This document shows, piece by piece, positions 34,601 to 43,269 of a stretch of DNA of 64,000 nt. The notes under the pieces were generated by a model. The model was not told the origin of the DNA, did not search any database, and saw only the letters and a list, made by a program, of their open reading frames with translations. This stretch comes from Herbaspirillum huttiense. Lineage in GTDB: Bacteria; Pseudomonadota; Gammaproteobacteria; Burkholderiales; Burkholderiaceae_D. Every line of letters starts with the position of its first letter. Positions within the stretch are counted from its first letter, which is position 1. The position numbers and the translations under genes were made by a program. The stretch is from positions 558,001 to 622,000 of the forward strand of contig NZ_CP037993.1 in assembly GCF_004367745.1 (NCBI RefSeq). The letters are read 5' to 3'.

Positions 34601-36538
34601 TTATTGATTTAAATTGTTAATGACGCGATTTTCATCATGGAAATAGCTAAGTGCAATCTTTCCGTTTTCCCATGATTCCGCTTTTGTGTGCAATTCAATG
34701 AAGCGGATATCTCTCGACACAGGGATCTGAATCTTCATGATTCTCGCCAGCGAAGGCAATACCTCAGAAATGACAGTCCTTTTCCCTGAGCTGTCGACAA
34801 GAACAAATTCTAGATGAACCGCAGGAAAAGCTCGCGTGTCCCACCTTGCAATAACCGGTTCGCGGGAGACATAAAGTGTAATTTTTCCGCTAATTCGCTG
34901 CGGCAACATGGTCAGCTTCTCACATTCGAGTGGGCGTGCTGCAACCGTCACCTTATATGGCTGTACCTCTGTCGAGGTGGTTGGACAGGTATGTCCAGCC
35001 GTAGCCTCAATCTTCCAGGTCAGGGTTGGACTACTGTTAAGGTAATGTGTGGCATAGCCATGCACCATCACTAATACAAGAGTACTTCCTCCCATGAGCA
35101 TCAACATGCTCAACGCTCGGCCACGAACAATCTTCCAGCTGACGCTATCAGTCGAGTACAAGCTGGCAATGCCTATACAGAGCAGCGGTGCCAAAAGTAT
35201 TCCGTAGCGGGCTTGTACTTCACCTGGTCCGATAAAGAATGCCAACAAGATCGCTGCAAAGATCACTCCCACCGTTGACCGAATACGAAGCGGGAGCTTG
35301 AACAGACCAACAAGCGCCAACGCGCAGTAGGTAACTGAAACGGCCCGGACAATCACAAACATATCTGTGCTGCGGGGGAGGTTTGGAGCACCTGCAATCA
35401 AATAGTCATCGGATGAGCCCAGTGCATTTGCAGTGGAGAAAAAGTAGTAGCCCTCTCCTTGAAAGACCGTCGCAATCTTGGTAGCCCAATAGGTCGGTCC
35501 GTTCCATATGCGAGCGAGGTCCTGGGTGATCAGGCCAATAAAGGCACTCAGGCGGAAGTCTGGTGCGAGATTGGGTAAGACGTACTGATTCCAGTTGTAG
35601 AGGTCGTCAAAGCCTCGGGGTGCTGTAACGCCACTTCCCGCGAGTGCAGCCAGAAGTCCGTTTGACTGAAGGCCGGTCATTCCGGCCCGTGTTGCCAATA
35701 GCTGCACGCCGGTCAGCGTGATGATGGAGGCAATTGCAGCCAACAGTAGATGCAACCGCTGCTTGCGTGCATTAGCAAGCGGAACAACGGCGACGACGAA
35801 CAGCACCAGAATCGGCCCTACGCTTCGGAGTAATTCCATGCAGGTCAGAAGCAGTACTACGATCAACACGATGCGCTTGTCCGGCGCGCGGCACAGCCGT
35901 GCGATTGCTCCCAAGAAGACCAATTCCAAGACAATAACAAGATTGTCTGAGGTGGCAATGGTAGCCGAGAACCAGAACTCAGGATGAAAACAAAGGGCGA
36001 TCGCGGCAATGAAACCCGCTTTGCTACCAGCTTCTCTACTTACGTACAGATAAATAAGAGCGATAGCGAGGATGTGGCAGACGCCGTTGAAAAGCTTGAG
36101 TGCAATGTAAGAGCCACTGCTGATCCATCCAAGGGGCAGTGTGTATAGCAATGACCGACGCCAGTAGGTCGCAAAGCCCGGTAGCCAGCTGCTCTCGCAT
36201 TTTTTGCTCCAGTCCAGCAAGGACGAGGAATTCTGCACATGCTCTGCTCCGCACCTGAAGTACACTCCAAAGTCGCTGACCTGGTTGCTCTGTACGAACC
36301 AGCACCAAACAAGAATACCTAGACCCAGGAGCATCAAGGTGAATCGATGGCTGATGACTTCGGTACGAGGAGCGATCCACGCAACCAACGACAGGGTGAG
36401 AAGACAACTGAGTATCGTGGTCAGGCTCAGCCATGAAAACTGCAAGTTGACGATAACGGCAGATAGCAAGCAAAGCATCACCAGCGCTGTCAACAAACTG
36501 GCGTACCAATCAGATTTCGTTTGGACTTTGAATGTCAT
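34601..36538 (-). CDS. GT-C-like polytopic membrane glycosyltransferase with soluble C-terminal domain
   Basis: The 645-residue protein has about 11-12 spans in residues 1-500 and a periplasmic-type beta-rich tail (about 510-645). An acidic loop after an early span (SNQVSDFGVYFRCG) resembles the Asp-containing catalytic loop of polyprenyl-phosphate-sugar-dependent GT-C enzymes. With GtrA (38635) and GtrB (39017) it could form a gtr-type system decorating O-antigen in the periplasm. Donor and acceptor unknown. The DNA here is visibly AT-richer than the flanking housekeeping genes. Confidence 0.7.
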   Translation of the reverse strand: MTFKVQTKSDWYASLLTALVMLCLLSAVIVNLQFSWLSLTTILSCLLTLSLVAWIAPRTEVISHRFTLMLLGLGILVWCWFVQSNQVSDFGVYFRCGAEHVQNSSSLLDWSKKCESSWLPGFATYWRRSLLYTLPLGWISSGSYIALKLFNGVCHILAIALIYLYVSREAGSKAGFIAAIALCFHPEFWFSATIATSDNLVIVLELVFLGAIARLCRAPDKRIVLIVVLLLTCMELLRSVGPILVLFVVAVVPLANARKQRLHLLLAAIASIITLTGVQLLATRAGMTGLQSNGLLAALAGSGVTAPRGFDDLYNWNQYVLPNLAPDFRLSAFIGLITQDLARIWNGPTYWATKIATVFQGEGYYFFSTANALGSSDDYLIAGAPNLPRSTDMFVIVRAVSVTYCALALVGLFKLPLRIRSTVGVIFAAILLAFFIGPGEVQARYGILLAPLLCIGIASLYSTDSVSWKIVRGRALSMLMLMGGSTLVLVMVHGYATHYLNSSPTLTWKIEATAGHTCPTTSTEVQPYKVTVAARPLECEKLTMLPQRISGKITLYVSREPVIARWDTRAFPAVHLEFVLVDSSGKRTVISEVLPSLARIMKIQIPVSRDIRFIELHTKAESWENGKIALSYFHDENRVINNLNQ

Positions 36539-36621
36539 GCTTTAGCGTCATGTGATTGGCGCAGGAGATTGAACTTCGTGCTGCTTCGGTTGAATCCAAG
36601 CCTTGGCCTGTCATTGGCGGA

Positions 36622-38121
36622 TCAAGGCTTGGCAGCGCAAAGTTGATCACTGTTAAGCATTGTCGCATGCCCCTGCTGGTCAAATTTGAAGACGGGGAGA
36701 TGTGGGTAATCACAAATTTTGGAAGTCAACGTTACCTTGATGGATGAGAGGTCTTCCTCTAACGGTATCCGGTAGAACATCGAGGGCTGGTCGACAAAAA
36801 CGATCCATTCGTTTTGAAAACCAAGTTTTTGTTTAAGGAAGCTGCCGCTGTTGTTCGACCACGGGGACAATCCAGTCAAGCCAATGATCCCCGCTGCAGG
36901 GGATCTCTGCAGCAAATCTCTGTGCTCTTCAATGGCATTGAGCATATTGCGGTTAGCCGTTGTCGCTTCCATATACCAAGCCGCGATCGACAGACGTGGT
37001 ACCTCGTCGAGGTAGTTAATCCATGGGGGGATCGCTGTTGCCAACAACGCGATGGGCCAGGCGAGCCACACCGGTTTGATCAGAGACTTTCCTTGCAGAT
37101 GAATTGCAATCACTGCGGCCAGTAGCGCGGCAAACCAGGGAAGCCAAGCGAAGACTCTGTACGAAAAGAGATGGTTGGCCAGCAACGCATACGGCAATGC
37201 AAGCAAAACGATCATAACAGCGAAGACCATGACCTCGAGGCGTCGGTGGGTCGCGGTCAGCAGAAGGAGAACAAATGAAACTAAAGCTGCCAGCGAATAC
37301 CAATAAGCGTATTCAACCGTCAGCGTCTGGAATGAATTCAGGAGGACAGATGGGTTGAAACTGACCCCGTAGCTTGCGTCGGACGCGATCTGCCCAGTGG
37401 CACCGGAAATAAACGGGTTTTTGATGAGGACGCTGAAGAGCACACTTATGGTTGCGACGCTCAGCAGGCTCACTGCCATCTTCTTGAGCCAATCCTTGTG
37501 GTCTCGATCAGCATTGCTCAAACGGAACTGTAGTGCCAAGTAAGCTAAAAGAATCAGAGGTGGCAGCAGAAAATCTTCCTTGGAAAATACCGATAATCCG
37601 TAACAGATGGTCGCGACCTGATCCATTCTGCGCGATAGCTTTTGCCAGCTATACATCATTGCAATCAGCACCAAGCAACCGAAGAAGTGGGACATGAGAT
37701 TTGTAATCAATCCCAGATATTTTCCATGCTCGAAGGCCGAGGAGTGGCTGTAGCAAAAGATGCTGAAGGGTATGGCAATGAGCCAATGGATTCTGATGCG
37801 AAGGAGTTGCGCACAGAAAAAGAGAACCAATGGGGGAATTGCCACCGTCAGAACGTTCACCACCCCATAAGAAAAATTCGGCCCCAAGATGCCCATGACG
37901 GCCGCAAAATTGGTCGATACGGGCCGTTCCAGGAACCAGCTGAGGCGCTCGCTACCGGCACCCAACACCAAGTAGTCGTCCTGATGCAGAGGTGACAGCA
38001 TGTTTGGGGTCATCACGAAGTTGATGATCCAATAAACACACGCACAGACCGTCAGATACAGGATGAATGTTGACGATGACGGGGTGAAGGGACGTTGGTC
38101 GTCCGAGAGCGAAGCGTGCAT
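36622..38121 (-). CDS. polytopic membrane protein, GT-C-like
   Basis: The 499-residue protein has about ten spans and a soluble C-terminal end. The loop after the first span contains LSPLHQDDYLVLGAGSERL, whose DD fits a GT-C acidic motif. It is likely a second membrane glycosyltransferase or O-antigen modifying protein; no close family is recognised. It lies between the other GT-C-like gene and fdtA-like gene on the same strand. Confidence 0.65.
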   Translation of the reverse strand: MHASLSDDQRPFTPSSSTFILYLTVCACVYWIINFVMTPNMLSPLHQDDYLVLGAGSERLSWFLERPVSTNFAAVMGILGPNFSYGVVNVLTVAIPPLVLFFCAQLLRIRIHWLIAIPFSIFCYSHSSAFEHGKYLGLITNLMSHFFGCLVLIAMMYSWQKLSRRMDQVATICYGLSVFSKEDFLLPPLILLAYLALQFRLSNADRDHKDWLKKMAVSLLSVATISVLFSVLIKNPFISGATGQIASDASYGVSFNPSVLLNSFQTLTVEYAYWYSLAALVSFVLLLLTATHRRLEVMVFAVMIVLLALPYALLANHLFSYRVFAWLPWFAALLAAVIAIHLQGKSLIKPVWLAWPIALLATAIPPWINYLDEVPRLSIAAWYMEATTANRNMLNAIEEHRDLLQRSPAAGIIGLTGLSPWSNNSGSFLKQKLGFQNEWIVFVDQPSMFYRIPLEEDLSSIKVTLTSKICDYPHLPVFKFDQQGHATMLNSDQLCAAKP

Positions 38122-38234
38122 TTATGATCCGACGCGTCTTCTGTGGACGCAAGAAGAGTTGGAGCGGCCTGGTGAAGCTTGTGCCGCTTGCTGAAGCGCT
38201 GATGAAGAGCCGTTGGTGTTCTTGGTAGCAGACT

Positions 38235-38654
38235 TCAACTTTGTTTTGAAAGCGATAGAAACTCGTCGTAATTTCTTATGTAATCACCTTCGTCATAAGT
38301 GTCTGACGCGAGCACAAGGCAGATGGAGCCGGGATCAAAATTGATTTCCGCGGCCCAGATCATGGGCGGAATATGCAGGCCCTTCCATGGACGGTTAAGG
38401 TGAACAGTTGCTTGGAATTCCCCATCGTCTACGGCTACGTCGAAACTCCCCGAAAGGCAGATCAAAAATTGGTGCAATTGACGGTGGGCGTGAGCCCCCC
38501 GGCTTTCCTCTGTCGGGACGTCATAAAGGTAAAAAACCCGCTTGATATCGAAAGGTAGATGCTTGCTTCCCTCTAAGAAAGTAAGGTTGCCACGTGGATC
38601 AGTGATTTTGGGAAGGGCAAAAACCTTGCAGTCGTTAATTGTCGATTTTTTCAT
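38235..38654 (-). CDS. fdtA: FdtA/QdtA-like dTDP-4-oxo-6-deoxyglucose 3,4-oxoisomerase
   Basis: The 139-residue cupin shows the FdtA pattern: ITDPRGNLTFLEG, KRVFYLYDVPTEESRGAHAH (catalytic histidines) and a C-terminal LVLASDTYDEGDYIRNYDEF. FdtA and QdtA move the keto group of the RfbB product from C4 to C3. The choice of galacto (Fuc3N) or gluco (Qui3N) product cannot be decided from sequence. The transaminase for the next step is at 43270. It overlaps the GtrA gene by 20 bp. Confidence 0.87.
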   Translation of the reverse strand: MKKSTINDCKVFALPKITDPRGNLTFLEGSKHLPFDIKRVFYLYDVPTEESRGAHAHRQLHQFLICLSGSFDVAVDDGEFQATVHLNRPWKGLHIPPMIWAAEINFDPGSICLVLASDTYDEGDYIRNYDEFLSLSKQS

Positions 38655-39015
38655 GATCCGCAGAGGCGCGAAAAATATGTTTGGTTAAGAAATACATGAT
38701 GGGAACTGATATTGCCATGACGAGCACGGGAGCAAGTTCGCGAGGGACTTTTAAAAGATCCACGAACATCCATATTAGACCTAGTCCCAGTACGTAGTTG
38801 ACCGCGTAAGTTAGCGGATAAAAGGTCGCGCTACGCAGTCCAGCTCGCTGCTTGAATACCCAATACGTATTCAGTAGATATCCGAAACATATGCCCGCAA
38901 CAAAAGTGACGGTATATGCCCAAGTGTAAGGAATGAGCCTTAATAGCCCGAGGTATCCGAGATATGTAACCCCCGTGTTGAGCAATCCAGCGATAAAAAA
39001 ACGCGAAAATGCCAT
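38635..39015 (-). CDS. GtrA family membrane protein
   Basis: The 126-residue protein has four spans, with SRFFIAGLLNTGVTYLGYLG at the start and LNTYWVFKQRAG in the middle, as in GtrA. The family is thought to flip undecaprenyl-phosphate-glucose to the periplasmic side. ATG 39015 directly follows the GT2 gene stop; an upstream TTG is rejected. It pairs with the GtrB-like gene at 39017. Confidence 0.88.
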   Translation of the reverse strand: MAFSRFFIAGLLNTGVTYLGYLGLLRLIPYTWAYTVTFVAGICFGYLLNTYWVFKQRAGLRSATFYPLTYAVNYVLGLGLIWMFVDLLKVPRELAPVLVMAISVPIMYFLTKHIFRASADHEKIDN

Positions 39016-39016
39016 A

Positions 39017-39952
39017 TCACCAAACTTCGTCAATTACGGTCTCTGGGCGCTTGTTTGTTTCGTCGAATACGCGCCACAAATACTCTCCGATAATGCCCAG
39101 CATTACGATAATCAAACCGAGCAAAAAGGTGACCAATGCAACAACTGTTGCAAACCCCTCTACGGGGATTTGATGAAACAGCGCACTGATTACCACAGCG
39201 ATCCCATAAATAAAGCTACCGCTGGCGACAACTGCGCCAACACCGGAGATCAGCCGTATTGGCTTGATGGAGAACCCGAGCATGACGTCCAGAAATGCAG
39301 TGAACTTCTTTGCGAAAGTCCATCCTGATTTTCCATGTTCTCGTGCGGGGCGATGGTAGTGAATTACTTCAGGCTTATACCCTAGCCAGTAAGCCAGCAA
39401 AGGGGTAAAGACGCTTTTCGCGCTATTGACCATGTGTGGAAGGAATGCTTTATCCATGAGCGCCATGTCATAGCCGCCCTCCGGGTAATCAGCAATCACC
39501 AGAGACTTGAGCAATTTGTAGTAGATCTTGGAATAAATCTTTGACACTACAGGATCGTCGCGCGCAATTCTCTCGCAGATGATGAATTTCGATCCTTGGC
39601 GCCATTTTTCAACCATCTCGAGAATCAAGCTCGGAGGATCCTGTAGATCCGCTGCCACGATCATAAAGGCATCCCCAGTCACGAACTTGAAGCCCGTTTT
39701 CGAGCAGTGAACCGCCCCGAAATTTCGCGTAAGTTTCACAACCTTGGTAAGCGGACGCCGATGGTTCTTGAAATCCAAAATTTTGGCAAGCGAGTCGTCT
39801 TTCGATCCATCGTCCACAAAGATCAGTTCCAGTTGCACAGATCGTGCAAGCAAGGCCTCCTCGATCTTCGTTAGCTCATCAAAGAGCCGCGGCAAACTTC
39901 CTGAATTGAAGTAGACGGGGACGACAATGGAGAGTGTCTTGAAGGTGGTCAT
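39017..39952 (-). CDS. GtrB-like polyprenyl-phosphate glycosyltransferase (GT2)
   Basis: The 311-residue protein has a GT2 domain (LSIVVPVYFNSGSLPRLF, FVDDGSKDDSLA, AADLQDPPSLI) and two C-terminal spans (about residues 235-255 and 265-290). This is the GtrB/DPM1 layout. It would make undecaprenyl-phosphate-linked sugar for the GT-C partner. It overlaps the upstream FemAB-like gene by 4 bp. Confidence 0.9.
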   Translation of the reverse strand: MTTFKTLSIVVPVYFNSGSLPRLFDELTKIEEALLARSVQLELIFVDDGSKDDSLAKILDFKNHRRPLTKVVKLTRNFGAVHCSKTGFKFVTGDAFMIVAADLQDPPSLILEMVEKWRQGSKFIICERIARDDPVVSKIYSKIYYKLLKSLVIADYPEGGYDMALMDKAFLPHMVNSAKSVFTPLLAYWLGYKPEVIHYHRPAREHGKSGWTFAKKFTAFLDVMLGFSIKPIRLISGVGAVVASGSFIYGIAVVISALFHQIPVEGFATVVALVTFLLGLIIVMLGIIGEYLWRVFDETNKRPETVIDEVW

Positions 39953-40905
39953 TGTTGCAGTTTTAACTCGTAGTATTCGTGAACCATTCCGCCTCCACCG
40001 AATTCGGATTTGAAGCGATACAGGCCATCGTTGAGGATCGTTCCCGCCTCTTCGTTGCTCGTTCCGAAATCGAAGTAGCGACAGTTTGCCAGCCTAGCCT
40101 CTTCGATTATCGACTCGAAGACCGCGTCCAAGGCTGATACCGAATATCCTGCTTCGCTGGAAGCGATATACTGAGCATGCCATGTAGTGGCTGATCGGAA
40201 CAGCACTACGCCGGCTGCAACTTTTTCTTCCAATATGGCTGCACGTATCAGAATATCTTTGGGGAATTGCTGTGCAAGAAATTTAAGTTCAGCTATCGAA
40301 TGGACAGGTTTTGCGCCGTGTTTTTTTTCCAGATTTGCCTCAAGTACGTGCCAGAGCTCTTCTGCATACTCAATGCCGGCCACTACCCGTACGACGCGCG
40401 AGGCTTTTTTCAAACCCCGTTTTCTACGGTCGCTCGTAGGGCGGCGGTATGTGAGATCTATGGTGGAGGACAAGTCACAGCGAACACGTGTTGCTCCAAT
40501 GCGAAATAAAGCGTAAAGATCATCCTGCGATGGCACTCGTGCATAAATATACGGTAGAGGCTTGTACTGAAATCTGCTGTAGCCGCAGGCACGAAAGTCT
40601 TCAGCTAACAGCAACATCGCCTCAATCATTCGCTCGCCAGTGAGCCATCCGTGATGTACCAGCCCCCCATATGTAACTCCTGGGTGGCTGGTGACGATAT
40701 CGGTCCTTCCGGGAGCGCTGGCAGCGGGTAATACTCCTACCAGTTTGGCGTCGTCATATATCAATCGGGACTGGTCGATAAAACGGTCGCCGTGGTAGTT
40801 GAGGAAGCGTCGGGTATGCAAGATGGTCGCATTATCAGCTGATGCGCACCAAGTGTCCCATTGCTCTTCCATCTCCGGGGTATAGGCAACAACGCGGATG
40901 CTCAT
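39949..40905 (-). CDS. FemAB/GNAT-like acyl- or aminoacyl-transferase
   Basis: The 318-residue protein has the double-GNAT FemAB/Acetyltransf_6 look: ILHTRRFLNYHGDRF, VTSHPGVTYGGLVHHG, GYSRFQYKPLP, AGVVLFRSATTWHAQY and YFDFGTSNEEAG. Such proteins transfer an amino acid or acyl group to an amine. In this cluster it could decorate the 3-amino sugar, but that is inference. ATG 40905 overlaps the preceding gene stop (ATGA); an upstream alternative start is rejected. Confidence 0.78.
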   Translation of the reverse strand: MSIRVVAYTPEMEEQWDTWCASADNATILHTRRFLNYHGDRFIDQSRLIYDDAKLVGVLPAASAPGRTDIVTSHPGVTYGGLVHHGWLTGERMIEAMLLLAEDFRACGYSRFQYKPLPYIYARVPSQDDLYALFRIGATRVRCDLSSTIDLTYRRPTSDRRKRGLKKASRVVRVVAGIEYAEELWHVLEANLEKKHGAKPVHSIAELKFLAQQFPKDILIRAAILEEKVAAGVVLFRSATTWHAQYIASSEAGYSVSALDAVFESIIEEARLANCRYFDFGTSNEEAGTILNDGLYRFKSEFGGGGMVHEYYELKLQQ

Positions 40906-41828
40906 TTGTTCAATTCTGCCAAGCCAAAACCGGTGCCGCCAAAGTCGTTGCCATTGTAGAAGCAATACGTTTTACCGTCGATGTCCAGCACCGCACCGTA
41001 TTCAATTGATTCACTATCCCAGCCGGAATTAGACGTATCCAACCCCAGTTCGGCATCCTTTCGGATCCAATGGATACCGTCTGCTGATTCAGCGTAACCC
41101 ATCCTGTATCCACGCGGATTCTTCTTTCGAATGCTATAAAACATTTGATAGAGGCCATCTCGGAAGATAATGTAGGGACGACCGAAACCATGTTCACTAT
41201 TGGGCTCGACCTTCATAATGCACTGTCCCTGCGCTGGCCAGTTAATCCCATCTTGTGATTCTGCGTATCGAAGGTCATAGACGGGCATGAGTTTTCCGTC
41301 GATTTCTTCCCACTCGCTTCCCCCGACGTACCACATCTTGTACAAGCCGTTTTCAGGCGGGAGCACAAAGGTGCCGCACCGGAAATGCATTTCTTGATCA
41401 GAGCGCTCAAGAATCGGCGTTGTCTTGGCTTTCGAAAATTTGGTTCCGTCTTCGCTGAACGCTAGCCCCGTCAATAGTCTGTAGCGGATGTGGTGGCATA
41501 GTTCAAACCCGACGTAATACATGAGCCACCGACCATCTGTCTGGCGAATGACGGTCGTTTGGAACACCCCATTGTCATCAAACGCACCGGCGCTTCCTAC
41601 ATCTAGCACGGGCTCTTTGGATACATTCAAAACCTGCGTCAGATCGTTTCGTTTTAAGTCGACAAACCCGATGCGCCCTACATTCTGATCGTCGCGACAT
41701 TGAATATAAACGCGCACATTACCATCGTCGAGAAAAACGGGGGTAGGGCAGGACGCATATTTTCTTGCCCACCAAAGTGTTCCGTCGGGTTCCCAAACCT
41801 TGCCCAGTTTCTTCCACTGCATGCTCAT
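40902..41828 (-). CDS. five-bladed beta-propeller protein, GH43/GH130-like
   Basis: The 308-residue protein has repeating blade motifs of the GH32/43/62/68 and GH130 type: CPTPVFLDDGNVRVYIQCRD, GRWLMYYVGFELC, NGLYKMWYVGGSEW, and YDLRYAESQDGINW. Later blades are GLYQMFYSIRKKNPRGYRMG, YAESADGIHWIRKD and KTYCFYNGNDFGGTG. No signal peptide is visible, so it acts in the cytoplasm beside the sugar-modifying enzymes, which is unusual for a glycosidase. A phosphorylase, transferase or binding role is possible. It overlaps both neighbours by 4 bp. Confidence 0.72.
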   Translation of the reverse strand: MSMQWKKLGKVWEPDGTLWWARKYASCPTPVFLDDGNVRVYIQCRDDQNVGRIGFVDLKRNDLTQVLNVSKEPVLDVGSAGAFDDNGVFQTTVIRQTDGRWLMYYVGFELCHHIRYRLLTGLAFSEDGTKFSKAKTTPILERSDQEMHFRCGTFVLPPENGLYKMWYVGGSEWEEIDGKLMPVYDLRYAESQDGINWPAQGQCIMKVEPNSEHGFGRPYIIFRDGLYQMFYSIRKKNPRGYRMGYAESADGIHWIRKDAELGLDTSNSGWDSESIEYGAVLDIDGKTYCFYNGNDFGGTGFGLAELNK

Positions 41829-42502
41829 GTTCCCACCTTGAAGAATCGTAATGGCGTCACCCGTGCTGGTTCGGGAGATTCCACCTTGTACAGCTTGTTG
41901 GCCTCCGTGTCGGAGATCAGCGTGACCGACGGTCCGATCCAGTTATCCTGGCCTACGCTCAGATTGTTGCCCAATGTGGCGTTGACGCCCATAAAGGTGT
42001 TGGCCCCCACCTTGCAAAAGCCCGAAACCACGACATGGGAAGAAATGAAGCAGTTATCCTCGATCTCGCTGTGATGGCCGATGTGATTGCCACTCCACAA
42101 CACGACATTGTTGCCTATTTTTGCAAATGCCTGGACGGTGTTGTCTTCGAAGATGAAGCAGTGCTCGCCCAAACTGACGTTAGGCCAGACGAAGGCACGA
42201 CTGCTGATATAGCTGGCAGGACGATAGCCCTTGTCTTTCATGGCCTGATAGAGGCGTGTCCGCAGGCGATTGAGCTTGGTATAGACAAGTGCGGCATAGA
42301 ATTCGACTTCCGATGGCGGAAAGCGCTGTTCGAGTTCCTCAACTGCAACGACAGGCAAACCGAACAGTGTGCTCTTGCTCAGGTAGGCGGCCTCTACCGC
42401 GAACGCTACCACCTCATAGGCGGAATCGTGAGTGAAATACTCGTAGGCGACCTCGGCAAACGCACTGTCGCCGACGATGACGAGCTTACGGGTTTTGGTC
42501 AT
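41825..42502 (-). CDS. NeuD/PglD-like sugar O- or N-acyltransferase
   Basis: The 225-residue protein has an N-terminal nucleotide-sugar binding region (LVIVGDSAFAEVAYEYF) and a left-handed beta-helix with hexapeptide repeats (AFVWPNVSLGEHCFIFEDNT to VGANTFMGVNATLGNN). A catalytic-type His is in SGNHIGHHSEI. It probably acetylates the amino group of the dTDP-3-amino sugar, as FdtC/QdtC do, or an O position. Confidence 0.85.
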   Translation of the reverse strand: MTKTRKLVIVGDSAFAEVAYEYFTHDSAYEVVAFAVEAAYLSKSTLFGLPVVAVEELEQRFPPSEVEFYAALVYTKLNRLRTRLYQAMKDKGYRPASYISSRAFVWPNVSLGEHCFIFEDNTVQAFAKIGNNVVLWSGNHIGHHSEIEDNCFISSHVVVSGFCKVGANTFMGVNATLGNNLSVGQDNWIGPSVTLISDTEANKLYKVESPEPARVTPLRFFKVGT

Positions 42503-42511
42503 CGGGCGTTC

Positions 42512-43261
42512 CTATGGACGATGGATGAGGATATCTTCGCGACGGTTGGCCATTGGCAGCGATGGATGCTGCGGCAAGATATAGGCATCGAAGCCTTGGG
42601 TACGAGCGCGTTGGACGATGGCCATGACGACTGCATCGTCAATCTGGTCATGCTCGACCTGATTGAAATGGACGACGGGAAGGTCGTCTGTCTTCATGAA
42701 TTCCTGGTGAAAGCGAATGCCTGTTTCACTTGCAAAGAATCGTTTTCGTTTCGAGATGTTGGGTATGTCTCCGATCAACATCTGGCCGCCTGGCGCCAGC
42801 AGCGAGAGAGATGTGTCCAGAAAGCGGAAAAAGGCCGTGTCCACAAGCACGTAGTGAAGCACGCTGTAGCAGAGAATGACATCGAAGCTGCCCTGATTGG
42901 GTTCGATCAGGTCAGGGCAGTTCGGATAGAGCGCCGCAACCTTGCTGGTGGTTGACGTGTCGGGCAGCAGGTCGAGCATCTCCTGATTGTCTACCAGCGT
43001 AAGCGCATGCCGCTGACGTTCACAGAGGTCGATCAGCATCAGCGGCAAGTCGCTGCATCCCGGACCAATATCGAGTACTTTCTTGTTCTCTGCGGAAAGG
43101 TGCAGCAGCTTGCTGCAGATATCGGCAAAAATCGCAGGCTCATAGCCTTCTCGATATGAGTTAGGAAAGCCAATTCGCTCGTACTTGGTAAGATTTTGAT
43201 CGGCGGCCAAGCGGCGGAAGTCCTCAAAGCCAATGTTGGCGAATGGATTTTTGGATGACAT
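42512..43261 (-). CDS. class I SAM-dependent methyltransferase
   Basis: The 249-residue protein has motif I KVLDIGPGCSDLPLML, LTLVDNQEML and VILCYSVLHYVLVD, ending with REDILIHRP. Its place between the transaminase and acyltransferase suggests methylation of the amino sugar or its nucleotide-linked precursor. The substrate is not identifiable. Confidence 0.82.
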   Translation of the reverse strand: MSSKNPFANIGFEDFRRLAADQNLTKYERIGFPNSYREGYEPAIFADICSKLLHLSAENKKVLDIGPGCSDLPLMLIDLCERQRHALTLVDNQEMLDLLPDTSTTSKVAALYPNCPDLIEPNQGSFDVILCYSVLHYVLVDTAFFRFLDTSLSLLAPGGQMLIGDIPNISKRKRFFASETGIRFHQEFMKTDDLPVVHFNQVEHDQIDDAVVMAIVQRARTQGFDAYILPQHPSLPMANRREDILIHRP

Positions 43262-43269
43262 TCAGTTCC

